Below are positions 7,882 through 15,549 of a DNA stretch of 36,719 nt, in pieces. A program made the translations under genes and the position numbers. The first letter of the stretch is position 1; every line of letters starts with the position of its first letter. Origin of the DNA: an uncultured Bacteroidota bacterium (lineage in GTDB: Bacteria; Bacteroidota; Bacteroidia; Flavobacteriales_D; Sanyastnellaceae); NCBI GenBank assembly GCA_903932685.1, contig CAIZGX010000026.1, forward strand, positions 1-36,719, written 5' to 3'. The notes beneath the pieces were generated by a model that was given only the letters and a program-made list of their open reading frames with translations, was not told the DNA's origin and ran no database searches.

Positions 7882-8892
7882 ATGAAGAATAAGAAATTGC
7901 TTATCATAGGTAGTGCTTCCATTCACACTGAAAACTTTTTTCAATTGATGAAAGAAGATTTCAAAGAAGTGAAACTCATCACCGATGTGAACTTCAGTCT
8001 TTCGAGTTTCTCTGCACAATTGAACACGCCTCGAAAAATTCGAAGCATCGCAAAGCAATTCAATCCAGATATCGTTCACATTCATCAAGTCAACAGCGTT
8101 GCCTATTACGCTCTGAAAGCAGTTTTACCCTTGGGAATTCCAACGGTCCTTACAGCCTGGGGCAGCGACATTTATTTAACTCCGCATCGGAATTTCTTGT
8201 TGAAGTATTTGGTGCGTTGGAATCTGAAACACGCGCACTATTTTACCGCCGACTCAAATGATTTAGCGCAAGCCATGCAAGCGCTTATTCCGGAAAAGAA
8301 AATTGATATTCTTGTTGCGAATTTTGGAATTAACCTTCAGCCTATTCATGCTGAAAAAGAAAAAGTCTTTTACTCGAATCGACTTCATAAAAAATTATAT
8401 CGTGTAGACTTCATCCTGCGCGCATTTTCGCAATTCAAAAGCAAACCGAATCGTGAAGAATGGAAATTGATTGTGGGTGCAGTTGGTGAAGAAACTGATC
8501 AATTAAAAGCGCTAGCCGCTGAATTGAACATTCTTTCGAGCACTGAATTCGTTGGATGGTTGCAGCCAGAAGACAATGCGCGCAATTACGCCAAAGCCAC
8601 TTATTACATCTCCATTCCGGAAAGCGATGCAACCTCGATAAGCGTATTGGAAGCCATGGCTAGCGGATGCATTCCCATTCTCTCAAACTTACCTTCAAGC
8701 GTTGAATGGGTTTCGCACGGAACTACAGGATTTATTGTGAAAGACGTTCACAGCGATTTTATTTCGGAAGCTTTCGAAATGAACTTATCGAATGCCTCTG
8801 AATTGAATAAGAAACGTATTGAACGCGACGGCACCAAATATGCGAATCGCAAGAAATTCATTTCACTTTACGAAAAACTCTTGTCGAAATGA
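7882..8892 (+). CDS. GT4 family glycosyltransferase
   Basis: This 336-residue protein has the GT-B fold. The N-terminal Rossmann domain contains the D-I-V-H-I-H-Q segment and TAWGSDIYL, both common in GT4 enzymes. The C-terminal domain contains the nucleotide-sugar site PESDATSISVLEAMASGCIP, with the E-x7-E motif (E at PES and E at LEA). The enzyme would transfer a sugar from a nucleotide donor to a lipid-linked glycan with retention of configuration; donor and acceptor are unknown. The frame extends 30 codons upstream into the acyltransferase gene, but the ATG at 7882, 1 nt after that gene's stop, starts at the first beta strand. Its own stop overlaps the next GT4 gene by ATGA. Confidence 0.88.
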   Translation: MKNKKLLIIGSASIHTENFFQLMKEDFKEVKLITDVNFSLSSFSAQLNTPRKIRSIAKQFNPDIVHIHQVNSVAYYALKAVLPLGIPTVLTAWGSDIYLTPHRNFLLKYLVRWNLKHAHYFTADSNDLAQAMQALIPEKKIDILVANFGINLQPIHAEKEKVFYSNRLHKKLYRVDFILRAFSQFKSKPNREEWKLIVGAVGEETDQLKALAAELNILSSTEFVGWLQPEDNARNYAKATYYISIPESDATSISVLEAMASGCIPILSNLPSSVEWVSHGTTGFIVKDVHSDFISEAFEMNLSNASELNKKRIERDGTKYANRKKFISLYEKLLSK

Positions 8893-9980
8893 AAATCAAA
8901 GTCGCTCATTTCACCACACTGCATCCGCCTTTCGACAGTCGCATTTTCATGAAGGAATGTGTAAGCCTTGCGAAAGCAGGTTACGAAGTTTCACTTGTTG
9001 TTCCTCACTCGGAATCGCTCGTGCGCGAGGGCGTTCAGGTGGTTGCTCTGCCGACAACAACAAGTCGACTTAAAAAATTATTCATCACGGCGTGGCAAGG
9101 ATTTTTCGCTGTAATGAAATTAAACGTGAAGATTATTCATATCCACGATCCTGAACTTATTCGCTTCGCACCGCTGTTTTGGTTATTCGGAAAGAAAGTA
9201 ATTTTCGATTCGCACGAGCATGTGAGCAAGCAAATTGAAAGCAAGCCTCTAGGCCCGTTGTTCGTTCGAAAAATCGCAGGATTCGTGTATTCGTGCATTG
9301 AGCAGTTCTATCTTTTGTTTTGCGCTCGAGTTATCTCCGTTACTCCAGAAATTGCGCAAGCACTTTCCAAAACGAAATCGGCTGTTGTTCGAAACTATCC
9401 GATACTCTCTCTTCCACAAATAAAAATTTCAGAACAAAAAGGAGAGGTCACTCGATTCATCTATTGCGGTGGCCTTACAGAAATTCGAGGCATTTACGAA
9501 TGCGTTGAAGCCCTTGCTGAAGTAGACAACGCAACGCTTACACTCGTGGGTGCGTGGGACTTTGAAGCATACAGACAAAAATGTATTTCCTCGAAAGGAT
9601 GGGGAAAAGTAAATGAAGTTGGATTTGTTCCCGCTTCAGAAGTTTACCAATACTACGCGAATTCACACGTTGGATTGGCCATTCTTTATCCTGAAAAAAA
9701 TTACCTCGAATCGCTTCCCATTAAAGCGTTCGAATACTTGGCTTGCGGACTTCCGGTAATCATGTCGAACTTCCCGTATTGGAAAAAAACGTTTGTTGAA
9801 GGATGTTACTTCGTCACCCCTTCCAACAAACAAGAATTGATTTCAGCCATGAAGCAATTGCAAAGTGAATCCCTTCGTCTTGAATCTGGAAAAAGAGGAA
9901 ATGTTTGGGTGAAAGAAAATTGCAGTTGGGAAAACGAAGCGCGCACTCTTGTTCAACTTTACAGCGAAATTTCAAAATGA
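8889..9980 (+). CDS. GT4 family glycosyltransferase, second
   Basis: A 363-residue GT-B enzyme. The opening KVAHFTTLHPPFDSRIFMKE is a well-known start of GT4 enzymes that take nucleotide sugars into surface glycans. IIHIHDPEL and FDSHEHV occur in the N-terminal domain, and ESLPIKAFEYLACGLPVIMS carries the E-x7-E nucleotide-binding motif in the C-terminal domain. It is clearly different in sequence from the upstream GT4, so it probably makes a different linkage. It starts within the upstream stop (ATGA at 8889) and its own TGA overlaps the ATG of the GT2 gene, so three glycosyltransferases are translationally coupled. Confidence 0.88.
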   Translation: MKIKVAHFTTLHPPFDSRIFMKECVSLAKAGYEVSLVVPHSESLVREGVQVVALPTTTSRLKKLFITAWQGFFAVMKLNVKIIHIHDPELIRFAPLFWLFGKKVIFDSHEHVSKQIESKPLGPLFVRKIAGFVYSCIEQFYLLFCARVISVTPEIAQALSKTKSAVVRNYPILSLPQIKISEQKGEVTRFIYCGGLTEIRGIYECVEALAEVDNATLTLVGAWDFEAYRQKCISSKGWGKVNEVGFVPASEVYQYYANSHVGLAILYPEKNYLESLPIKAFEYLACGLPVIMSNFPYWKKTFVEGCYFVTPSNKQELISAMKQLQSESLRLESGKRGNVWVKENCSWENEARTLVQLYSEISK

Positions 9981-10990
9981 ATTACCCTTCTGTAGGCATC
10001 GCTATTCCTTGCTTTCAAGAAGCATTACACATTGAAGAGTGTGTACTTTCCTGTTTGAATCAAACATACTCGGGAATCATTCGTGTATACGTTGCCGATG
10101 GCGGAAGTACCGACGGCACGCCTGAAAAGCTTCAGCAGCTTGCCCTTCAACATGAAAATGAAATTGTTGTTTTGAAGAACGAACGTCGAGTTACTCCGGT
10201 AGCACTGAACATGGGATTGCAAGCGAGTAACGAAGATTTCAAAATGATTCTCGGTGCGCACGCCACTCTTCCGAATGACTACATTGAAAAATGCATGCAG
10301 ACGTTCATTAAAAATCCGGAAGCGGATTGTGTGGGTGGAATAATTATAAACGAATATCAAGACGCGACTTCTCAAGCCATTGGATGCGCCATGTCGTCTT
10401 CGTTTGGCGTGGGTAATGCACATTTCAGAACGGGAAATAAGAACGGATTCGTAGACACCGTTGCCTTCGGCATGTATCGAAAAGAAGTGTTTGAAAAAAT
10501 CGGCTATTTCAGAGAGGAGCTTGTTCGGAATCAAGACGACGAATTCAACTTCCGCATGGAAAAGAATGGGATGAAGTGTTATTTAAACACCGATTTGCAT
10601 TCGAAATACTACGTTCGCGGAACACTGAATAAACTCATGAAACAGTATTATCAATACGGGTATTGGAAGGTGTACGTGAATATTCTTCATGGACAAATTA
10701 CAACGGTGCGACAACTGGTTCCGTTTGCTTTTGTTTGTCACCTTATTCTTTTCTTTTTCACCAATATTTTTTTTCCGAAGTATGACGTTTATTTAGGAAT
10801 TCCCATTTTAGCCTATTTCATTCTTGTTCTCATTTTCACAGGACGAACAAAAAGCAAAGAGCCCCGCGTGACCTTGTTAAGCTTTTTCATTTTACATTTA
10901 GGTTATGGATGGGGCTATTTGCGCGGTGTCATTGAGATGAAGATTTTCGGTAAGCGCCCTACACTTCAAAACGCACAACACAACAGGTAG
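9977..10990 (+). CDS. GT2 family glycosyltransferase with C-terminal membrane helices (ExoA-like)
   Basis: A 337-residue inverting GT-A glycosyltransferase. The N-terminal domain has VGIAIPCFQEALHIEE and VADGGSTDGT, the nucleotide-binding region. RNQDDEFNFRM near residue 180 resembles the catalytic ED-containing region of succinoglycan-type ExoA enzymes. Two to three hydrophobic segments between about residues 240 and 310 would anchor it at the inner membrane. The frame is open 24 codons further upstream inside the GT4 gene; the ATG at 9977 forms an ATGA overlap and starts directly at the fold. It is followed after 3 nt by the beta-mannosidase gene and closes the biosynthetic part of the cluster. 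Confidence 0.87.
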   Translation: MNYPSVGIAIPCFQEALHIEECVLSCLNQTYSGIIRVYVADGGSTDGTPEKLQQLALQHENEIVVLKNERRVTPVALNMGLQASNEDFKMILGAHATLPNDYIEKCMQTFIKNPEADCVGGIIINEYQDATSQAIGCAMSSSFGVGNAHFRTGNKNGFVDTVAFGMYRKEVFEKIGYFREELVRNQDDEFNFRMEKNGMKCYLNTDLHSKYYVRGTLNKLMKQYYQYGYWKVYVNILHGQITTVRQLVPFAFVCHLILFFFTNIFFPKYDVYLGIPILAYFILVLIFTGRTKSKEPRVTLLSFFILHLGYGWGYLRGVIEMKIFGKRPTLQNAQHNR

Positions 10991-10993
10991 AAT

Positions 10994-13255
10994 ATGCGAT
11001 CAGCACTTTTTATTTTATTCGCTTTGTTCATGAACACTCTTTCAGCGCAGTCATTAAGCGTGAAGCAGAATTTAACTTCTCCCTTCATGACATGGGTTTT
11101 CAATGAAGAAGGAAAAACAGAAATCATGTCGTGCACTGTTCCCGGGAATGTCCATCGTGATTTAGTCTTGAATAAAAAGATTGCAGATCCGCTTGTTGGA
11201 ACGAACGAAACCACTGTTCAATGGGTATCTGAAAAAAGTTGGGAATACACGTTGAACGATTTCGTTTGTGAGCCGAACATGCTTCTTCAAGATAAAATTG
11301 AATTGCGTTTAAATGGAATAGACACTTACGCAAAAATTTTCCTCAACAATACTTTCCTGGGTGAAACGACCAACGCGTTCGTGCAATTCGATTTCAATGT
11401 GAAAGGAATTCTTCTTCCGAAAGGAAATAAGCTTCGCATTGTTTTTTCTCCGGCTGAAGCCTACGCGAAACAAAAATTAGCGGAACGCATTCTTCCCCTT
11501 CCAGGCGACAGCATTCGCGCAGTTTGCAGAAAGCCCCAGTATCACTTCGGTTGGGATTGGGGTCCGAAGCTTGTGACGTGTGGTATTACTAAAAACATTG
11601 AACTCGTTGGACACACTGACTTGTTGTTCGAAACGTTTGGTGTGGAAACCCTTTCATTGAATGAAGGAAAAGCGCAAATGCGAGCGCATGTGCATTATCG
11701 CGCCGACAAGGAAGAAAAAATTGCTGTAGCATTTAATTTCGGCGGACAACTATTCAAGGAAGAATTTGTTTCTCGCGTGGGAGAACATGACTTTATTTTT
11801 CCATTCGAATTGAATGAACCCAAGCTGTGGTGGCCGAATGAAGCTGGAACTCCGTTTATGTATTTGGTGCAATGCACACTACAAACAGCAGGTGGCAAAG
11901 CAAATACGCGTGTGATTAAAACGGGGGTTCGTACTATAGAGTTGGTGAACAAACCCGATGAATTCGGAGAGAGTTTTTACTTCAAGGTAAACGGGAAAAG
12001 CATTTTCATGAAGGGCGCGAATTACATTCCGTTGCGCATGCTTCCTGCCGTTAACAGTGAATCGGAATACCGAATTCTATTGGAGCAATGCAAGGGCGCG
12101 CACTTCAATATGTTGCGCGTTTGGGGTGGTGGAATTTACGAAAGCGACATGTTCTATTCGTTGTGCAACGAAATGGGAATTCTCATTTGGCAAGACTTCA
12201 TGTTTGCGTGCAGCATGTATCCGGGCGATGCGAAATTTTTAGAAAGCGTTCAAAAAGAAGCCGAACAAAACGTTCGCAGAATTTCTTACCACCCATGCAT
12301 GGCCCTTTGGTGCGGTAACAACGAGAATGCCGAAGCGTGGTCGAATTGGGGTTGGAAGACGGGTCTTTCAACGTCTTCTGTTTCTGCGATTGACAGCGAG
12401 TACAATCAATTGTTCAATCAGCTTTTACCTGGAATTGTCGGACACTTTTCGAACCTCCCCTATTGGCCATCTTCGCCACAGTTCGGGAGAGGAAACAAGG
12501 AATCGTTGAATGTTGGTGATTCCCATTACTGGGGACTTTGGCACGACGCGCAGCCGTTTTCAGTTTTGGAAACGAAGGTTCCTCGATTCATGAGTGAGTT
12601 CGGCATGCAAAGTTTTCCGAGTGAAGATGTGTTGAAATTGATGTCGCCTCTCGCGCCTTACGACATGAATTCCGAAGGAATAAAATTGCATCAGAAAAAC
12701 GCACGTGGATTTTCGCTCATGAAACAGTACACAGAACTCTGGTATCCTGAAGCCAGCAAGCTTCCAACCCAAGAATACGCGAAGCTTACCCAAGAAATGC
12801 AAGCCGAAGGCATGTGTCGCGCCATTGAAGTTCAGCGCAGCAGTCCGCGTTGTGGAGGGACCTTGTACTGGCAGTTGAATGACGTGTGGCCATCGTTTTC
12901 CTGGAGCAGTATTGATGTGTTGGGAAAGGAAAAAATCTTCCATCAAAAATTAAAAGAGAGTTACGCTCCGCAATTACTGACATACAAAATTGAGAACGAT
13001 TCGCTCTTCGTTGTTTGGGTCGACGATCAATTCAGCCAGCCTTATGAAGTGAAAGTATTCGGGGATATAAATCAGCTTCAAAAGAAACGTCCCAGGGGCG
13101 TTGGCTTCAGTAATTACACCATTAAGGTGAATGGAAGTATTTCACAAAGTGAAGGTATTTCACTTCGAGAATTAAAAGGAAAGTATGAGCGAATGTTGTT
13201 GCTTAATGCAGAGTATAAGGATATTCTTTTAGAAAGAAGGTTTACGATTCGCTAG
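10994..13255 (+). CDS. Exported beta-mannosidase, glycoside hydrolase family 2
   Basis: A 753-residue GH2 enzyme with a signal peptide (residues 1-18, ending ..TLSAQ). The sugar-binding domain contains VPGNVHRDLV, the TIM-barrel start has GVRTIELV and KGANYIP, and the barrel contains MLRVWGGGIYE, WQDFMFACSMYP and CGNNENAEAW. The acid/base is E444 in GNNEN, and the nucleophile is E535 in SEFGMQSFP, both diagnostic for beta-mannosidases. It would release mannose from the non-reducing end of beta-mannosides outside the cytoplasm. The C-terminal part after the barrel is about 100 residues, somewhat shorter than in many homologues of 800 or more. It is 3 nt after the GT2 gene; a role in trimming a mannose-containing glycan is inferred from that position. 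Confidence 0.9.
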   Translation: MRSALFILFALFMNTLSAQSLSVKQNLTSPFMTWVFNEEGKTEIMSCTVPGNVHRDLVLNKKIADPLVGTNETTVQWVSEKSWEYTLNDFVCEPNMLLQDKIELRLNGIDTYAKIFLNNTFLGETTNAFVQFDFNVKGILLPKGNKLRIVFSPAEAYAKQKLAERILPLPGDSIRAVCRKPQYHFGWDWGPKLVTCGITKNIELVGHTDLLFETFGVETLSLNEGKAQMRAHVHYRADKEEKIAVAFNFGGQLFKEEFVSRVGEHDFIFPFELNEPKLWWPNEAGTPFMYLVQCTLQTAGGKANTRVIKTGVRTIELVNKPDEFGESFYFKVNGKSIFMKGANYIPLRMLPAVNSESEYRILLEQCKGAHFNMLRVWGGGIYESDMFYSLCNEMGILIWQDFMFACSMYPGDAKFLESVQKEAEQNVRRISYHPCMALWCGNNENAEAWSNWGWKTGLSTSSVSAIDSEYNQLFNQLLPGIVGHFSNLPYWPSSPQFGRGNKESLNVGDSHYWGLWHDAQPFSVLETKVPRFMSEFGMQSFPSEDVLKLMSPLAPYDMNSEGIKLHQKNARGFSLMKQYTELWYPEASKLPTQEYAKLTQEMQAEGMCRAIEVQRSSPRCGGTLYWQLNDVWPSFSWSSIDVLGKEKIFHQKLKESYAPQLLTYKIENDSLFVVWVDDQFSQPYEVKVFGDINQLQKKRPRGVGFSNYTIKVNGSISQSEGISLRELKGKYERMLLLNAEYKDILLERRFTIR

Positions 13256-13402
13256 AATGCCGATAACGAATGTCCGAAGGACTAATGTTGGCATTGCCAA
13301 CGAATGTCTTTGACGAATGCCTATGGCGAATGTCCGAAGGACTAATGTTGGCATTGCCAACGAATGTCTTTGACGAATGCCTATGGCGAATGTCCGAAGG
13401 AC
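13256..13402 (+). repeat. CGAATG-linked micro-palindrome array after the beta-mannosidase gene, with a 60-bp tandem duplication
   Basis: Directly after the stop codon, a hexamer CGAATG (variant CTAATG) alternates with short palindromes. In order from 13267 the palindromes are TCCGAAGGA (13273), TTGGCATTGCCAA (13288), TCTTTGA (13307) and CCTATGG (13320); the same four then recur at 13333, 13348, 13367 and 13380, and TCCGAAGGA appears a third time at 13393. The unit is exactly 60 bp, and copies 13267-13320 and 13327-13380 are identical. The arms are 2-6 bp with 1-3 nt centres. No long reading frame is present. It could be a mobile minisatellite or a 3' untranslated structure. Confidence 0.9.
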
Positions 13403-13483
13403 TTTAATTAATCTTGCGAAGCATCGTCGAAGACTGTCGTTCGTAGAACATTCGTCGAAGACATTCTCTCCTTAAAAAGGAGA
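13403..13483 (-). repeat. CGAATG-linked micro-palindrome array after dnaB, opposite orientation
   Basis: Read on the minus strand, from the end of dnaB, the same architecture appears: GAATG, TCTTCGA, CGAATG, TTCTACGAA, CGACAG, TCTTCGA, CGATGC, then an AT-rich stretch. The linkers decay with distance from dnaB. The 17-nt hairpin TCTCC-N7-GGAGA at 13467-13483 contains the dnaB stop codon in its loop. The array thus meets the one coming from the beta-mannosidase gene head to head at about 13402. It could also act as the terminator region for the two converging genes; there is no classical GC stem with a T tract here. Confidence 0.75.
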
Positions 13484-15067
13484 TTCTTCCCCGCCTGTGA
13501 ACGTAAAGTCCTCATCATCGCCAAAGTCATCATTCATCTTCGAAGCAACGGTAATGGTAGTTGCTCCGCTATCTAGGAACGCGTTGTTGGCAGGAACCGT
13601 TCTGGCTTCCGTTGAACCTCCGTTAAAATCGTTATTGAAGTTATAGCCGTCGACATCGGCGAATTTCGCGAGGTTCGCAATAAAGCGAAGGCGAATATTA
13701 TCGAGTCCTCCGTTACGGTGTTTCGCAATAATTAATTCAGCCAGACCTTGAGAAGGTGTGCGTTCGTTGTCGTTGAATTCGGTAAGTCCGTAATATTCTG
13801 GACGGTAGATAAACCCTACTATATCGGCATCTTGCTCAATCGCTCCAGATTCACGTAAGTCGGAAAGCATAGGGCGTTTGTCTCCGCCACGTGTTTCAAC
13901 AGAACGAGAGAGCTGTGAAAGCGCGATAACGGGCACATCGAGTTCTTTCGCAATTTGTTTAATGGAACGGGAAATAGCTGAGATTTCTTGTTCACGGTTT
14001 CCGCCTTTGCCTTCGCCAGCGGTCATGAGTTGCAAGTAGTCAATGATGATCAGTTCTATTCCGTGGTTCGATTTTAGTCGTCGACATTTCGCGCGCAATT
14101 CGAAAACCGAAAGTGCGGGAGTATCATCTATGAATATGGGAGCTTCAGACAAGTTCACGACTTGATGATGCAGTTGCGTCAATTCATAATCTTTCAGCTG
14201 TCCTTTTCGAAGTTTCTCAGAATTGATTTCCGTTTCGCTCGCAATCAAACGTTGAACCAATTGAACGCCTGACATCTCGAGTGAGAAGACCGCTACAGGG
14301 CGTTTGAAATCTACTGCAACGTTTCTTGCCATCGACAGAACGAACGCTGTTTTTCCCATACCCGGACGAGCGGCGATAACAATCATGTCCGACTTCTGCC
14401 ATCCGCCAGTAAGTTTATCAACTGCATTGAATCCGGTTGGTGTTCCGCTAATTCCATCTTTGTTTTTTCTAGCTAATTCAATCGCTTCCATGGCCGACTT
14501 CACGAGTGTGCTCATTTTGTCGGAAGACTTACGAATGTTCCCTTCGGCAACTTCGAAGATGTTGCTTTCTGCTTTGTCTAATAAATCGAAGGTATCAGTG
14601 GTTTCATCGTAGGCTGCTTTAATAATTTCATTCGACACGCGTATTAATTCGCGTTGAATGAATTTTTGCGAAACGATACGTGCGTGAGTTTCAATGTTGG
14701 CGGTAGAGGCAACGCGATTGGTTAACTGTGAAATGTAAAGCGGTCCACCCACAAAGTCGAGTTTACCTGCTTTACGAAGGGCTTGGGTAACCGTAAGAAT
14801 GTCAACTGCTTGTCCAGCCCCGAATAACTCGCGAATAGCTTCGAATATATCTCCGTTTGCCTCTTTGTAAAACGAATCGGGTTTCAGGATATCGATAACC
14901 GCGTTCAGCGATTTCCCTTCGAGTAGCATGGCGCCAAGAACCGCCTCTTCCAAATCAACGGCTTGTGGTGGAAGTTTCCCCATTTCATTCGCTGGCATGA
15001 AGTCGCGAATAGAGGAAACTCTGTCTTTGCGTGGGTTTTTCGGTTTGTAGTTATTATCGGTTGCCAT
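13472..15067 (-). CDS. dnaB: Replicative DNA helicase DnaB
   Basis: A 531-residue hexameric helicase that unwinds the lagging strand template at the replication fork. The N-terminal domain begins around residue 30 (GKLPPQAVDLEEAVLGAMLL), which interacts with primase. The RecA-like C-terminal domain has Walker A ARPGMGKTAF, the Walker B region IELIIIDYLQLM, and the SRSVETRGGDKRPMLSDLRESGAIEQDAD region typical of DnaB. No intein interrupts the ATPase motifs. The frame is open 110 codons further upstream, but that extension runs through repeats and has no family similarity, so the ATG at 15067 is chosen. The C-terminus carries an acidic tail (DDFGDDEDF) common in Bacteroidota. It stands alone and leftward, convergent with the beta-mannosidase gene. 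Confidence 0.95.
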   Translation of the reverse strand: MATDNNYKPKNPRKDRVSSIRDFMPANEMGKLPPQAVDLEEAVLGAMLLEGKSLNAVIDILKPDSFYKEANGDIFEAIRELFGAGQAVDILTVTQALRKAGKLDFVGGPLYISQLTNRVASTANIETHARIVSQKFIQRELIRVSNEIIKAAYDETTDTFDLLDKAESNIFEVAEGNIRKSSDKMSTLVKSAMEAIELARKNKDGISGTPTGFNAVDKLTGGWQKSDMIVIAARPGMGKTAFVLSMARNVAVDFKRPVAVFSLEMSGVQLVQRLIASETEINSEKLRKGQLKDYELTQLHHQVVNLSEAPIFIDDTPALSVFELRAKCRRLKSNHGIELIIIDYLQLMTAGEGKGGNREQEISAISRSIKQIAKELDVPVIALSQLSRSVETRGGDKRPMLSDLRESGAIEQDADIVGFIYRPEYYGLTEFNDNERTPSQGLAELIIAKHRNGGLDNIRLRFIANLAKFADVDGYNFNNDFNGGSTEARTVPANNAFLDSGATTITVASKMNDDFGDDEDFTFTGGEESPF

Positions 15068-15091
15068 AGGTTCTCGGTTCTTGAAGGACCT

Positions 15092-15099
15092 CAAAAATA
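15092..15099 (-). promoter_or_regulatory. dnaB: Candidate -7 element of the dnaB promoter
   Basis: The minus strand reads TATTTTTG here, an exact match to the Bacteroidota -7 consensus TAnnTTTG, about 25 nt before the dnaB ATG. The nearest upstream TTTG (15124-15127) lies 24 nt away, longer than the usual 19-21 nt, so only the -7 half is well supported. Confidence 0.35.
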
Positions 15100-15166
15100 G
15101 TTCAGAGTATTTGAATGTGGCAGCAAAAGTTTTACAACTTGAGCTTTTGATAGTATGTGAATAACT

Positions 15167-15328
15167 TGGAACTGCGTTGTTGGAACTTCGTTGTTCCTGC
15201 TGCGTAATTGGAAAATCGAAGATTTTATTCCTACTTCGTAATGGGAACTGTGTTGTTCCTGCTGCGCAATTCATCCGAAGGATTGATCTGAAAGATTGAT
15301 TGCAAATCAATATATGCGAAGGATATAT
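15167..15328. repeat. Second type of micro-palindrome array, upstream of dnaB
   Basis: On the minus strand, 16-nt hairpins of the form GGAAC-N6-GTTCC alternate with 12-nt linkers resembling AATTACGCAGCA. Copies lie at 15182-15197 and 15244-15259, with a degenerate one at about 15168 and a longer variant around the perfect palindrome AAAATCGAAGATTTT (15212-15226). Next to this block are four hairpins set 0-2 nt apart: ATCCGAAGGAT (15273-15283), ATCTGAAAGAT (15286-15296), TGATTGCAAATCA (15297-15309) and a 19-nt one centred on GAA (15310-15328, one mismatch). The design, short arms with a 3-nt centre often GAA, is the same as in the CGAATG arrays, but the linker differs. Confidence 0.75.
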
Positions 15329-15517
15329 CTGAATTTTTATTTCATAGCTCTTGAATCTCCTTCTGGACGCGGATTCTCGGTAGAAGAATAGGCGCATATC
15401 TGCGCATAAGCATTTTCGAAGCCTATTGCCTATTCAAATACTTTTGATTCACTCGAGATAGAACTAATCACTAAAATAAATTCCAATACACATGTATCTA
15501 TATTTAGAAACTTTTAT

Positions 15518-15525
15518 TACATTTG
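15518..15525 (+). promoter_or_regulatory. -7 promoter element of the toxin-antitoxin operon
   Basis: TACATTTG matches TAnnTTTG exactly and ends 24 nt before the toxin ATG, a normal leader length. No good TTTG is found 19-21 nt upstream, so the -33 box is degenerate or the operon uses other contacts. Confidence 0.5.
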
Positions 15526-15549
15526 TCAAACCTTCCATTTATCTAGTCG

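Larger units (their letters stand above)
15068..15549. other. 482-nt intergenic region between dnaB and the toxin-antitoxin pair
   Basis: No credible coding frame was found. The region holds the putative dnaB -7 element (15092-15099), an array of short inverted repeats (15167-15328), an AT-rich tract (about 15420-15549) and the -7 element of the toxin gene (15518-15525). Short inverted words also occur around 15393-15407 (GCGCATATCTGCGC). Between the repeat array and the TA promoter I see nothing else recognisable. Confidence 0.7.

Noticed and set aside
10025-10534. Leftward 169-codon frame antisense to the GT2 gene
   Set aside because: The opposite frame encodes a well-recognised glycosyltransferase; the antisense product has no known features.
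12560-12946. Leftward 128-codon frame antisense to the beta-mannosidase gene
   Set aside because: It lies across the catalytic region of a clearly intact GH2 enzyme.
13256-13402. CRISPR array
   Set aside because: The conserved part is only 6 nt, the spacers are 7-13 nt and palindromic, and no cas gene is in the window.
15068-15397. 110-residue N-terminal extension of DnaB
   Set aside because: It runs through the hairpin array and has no similarity to DnaB; the ATG at 15067 gives the usual length and start.
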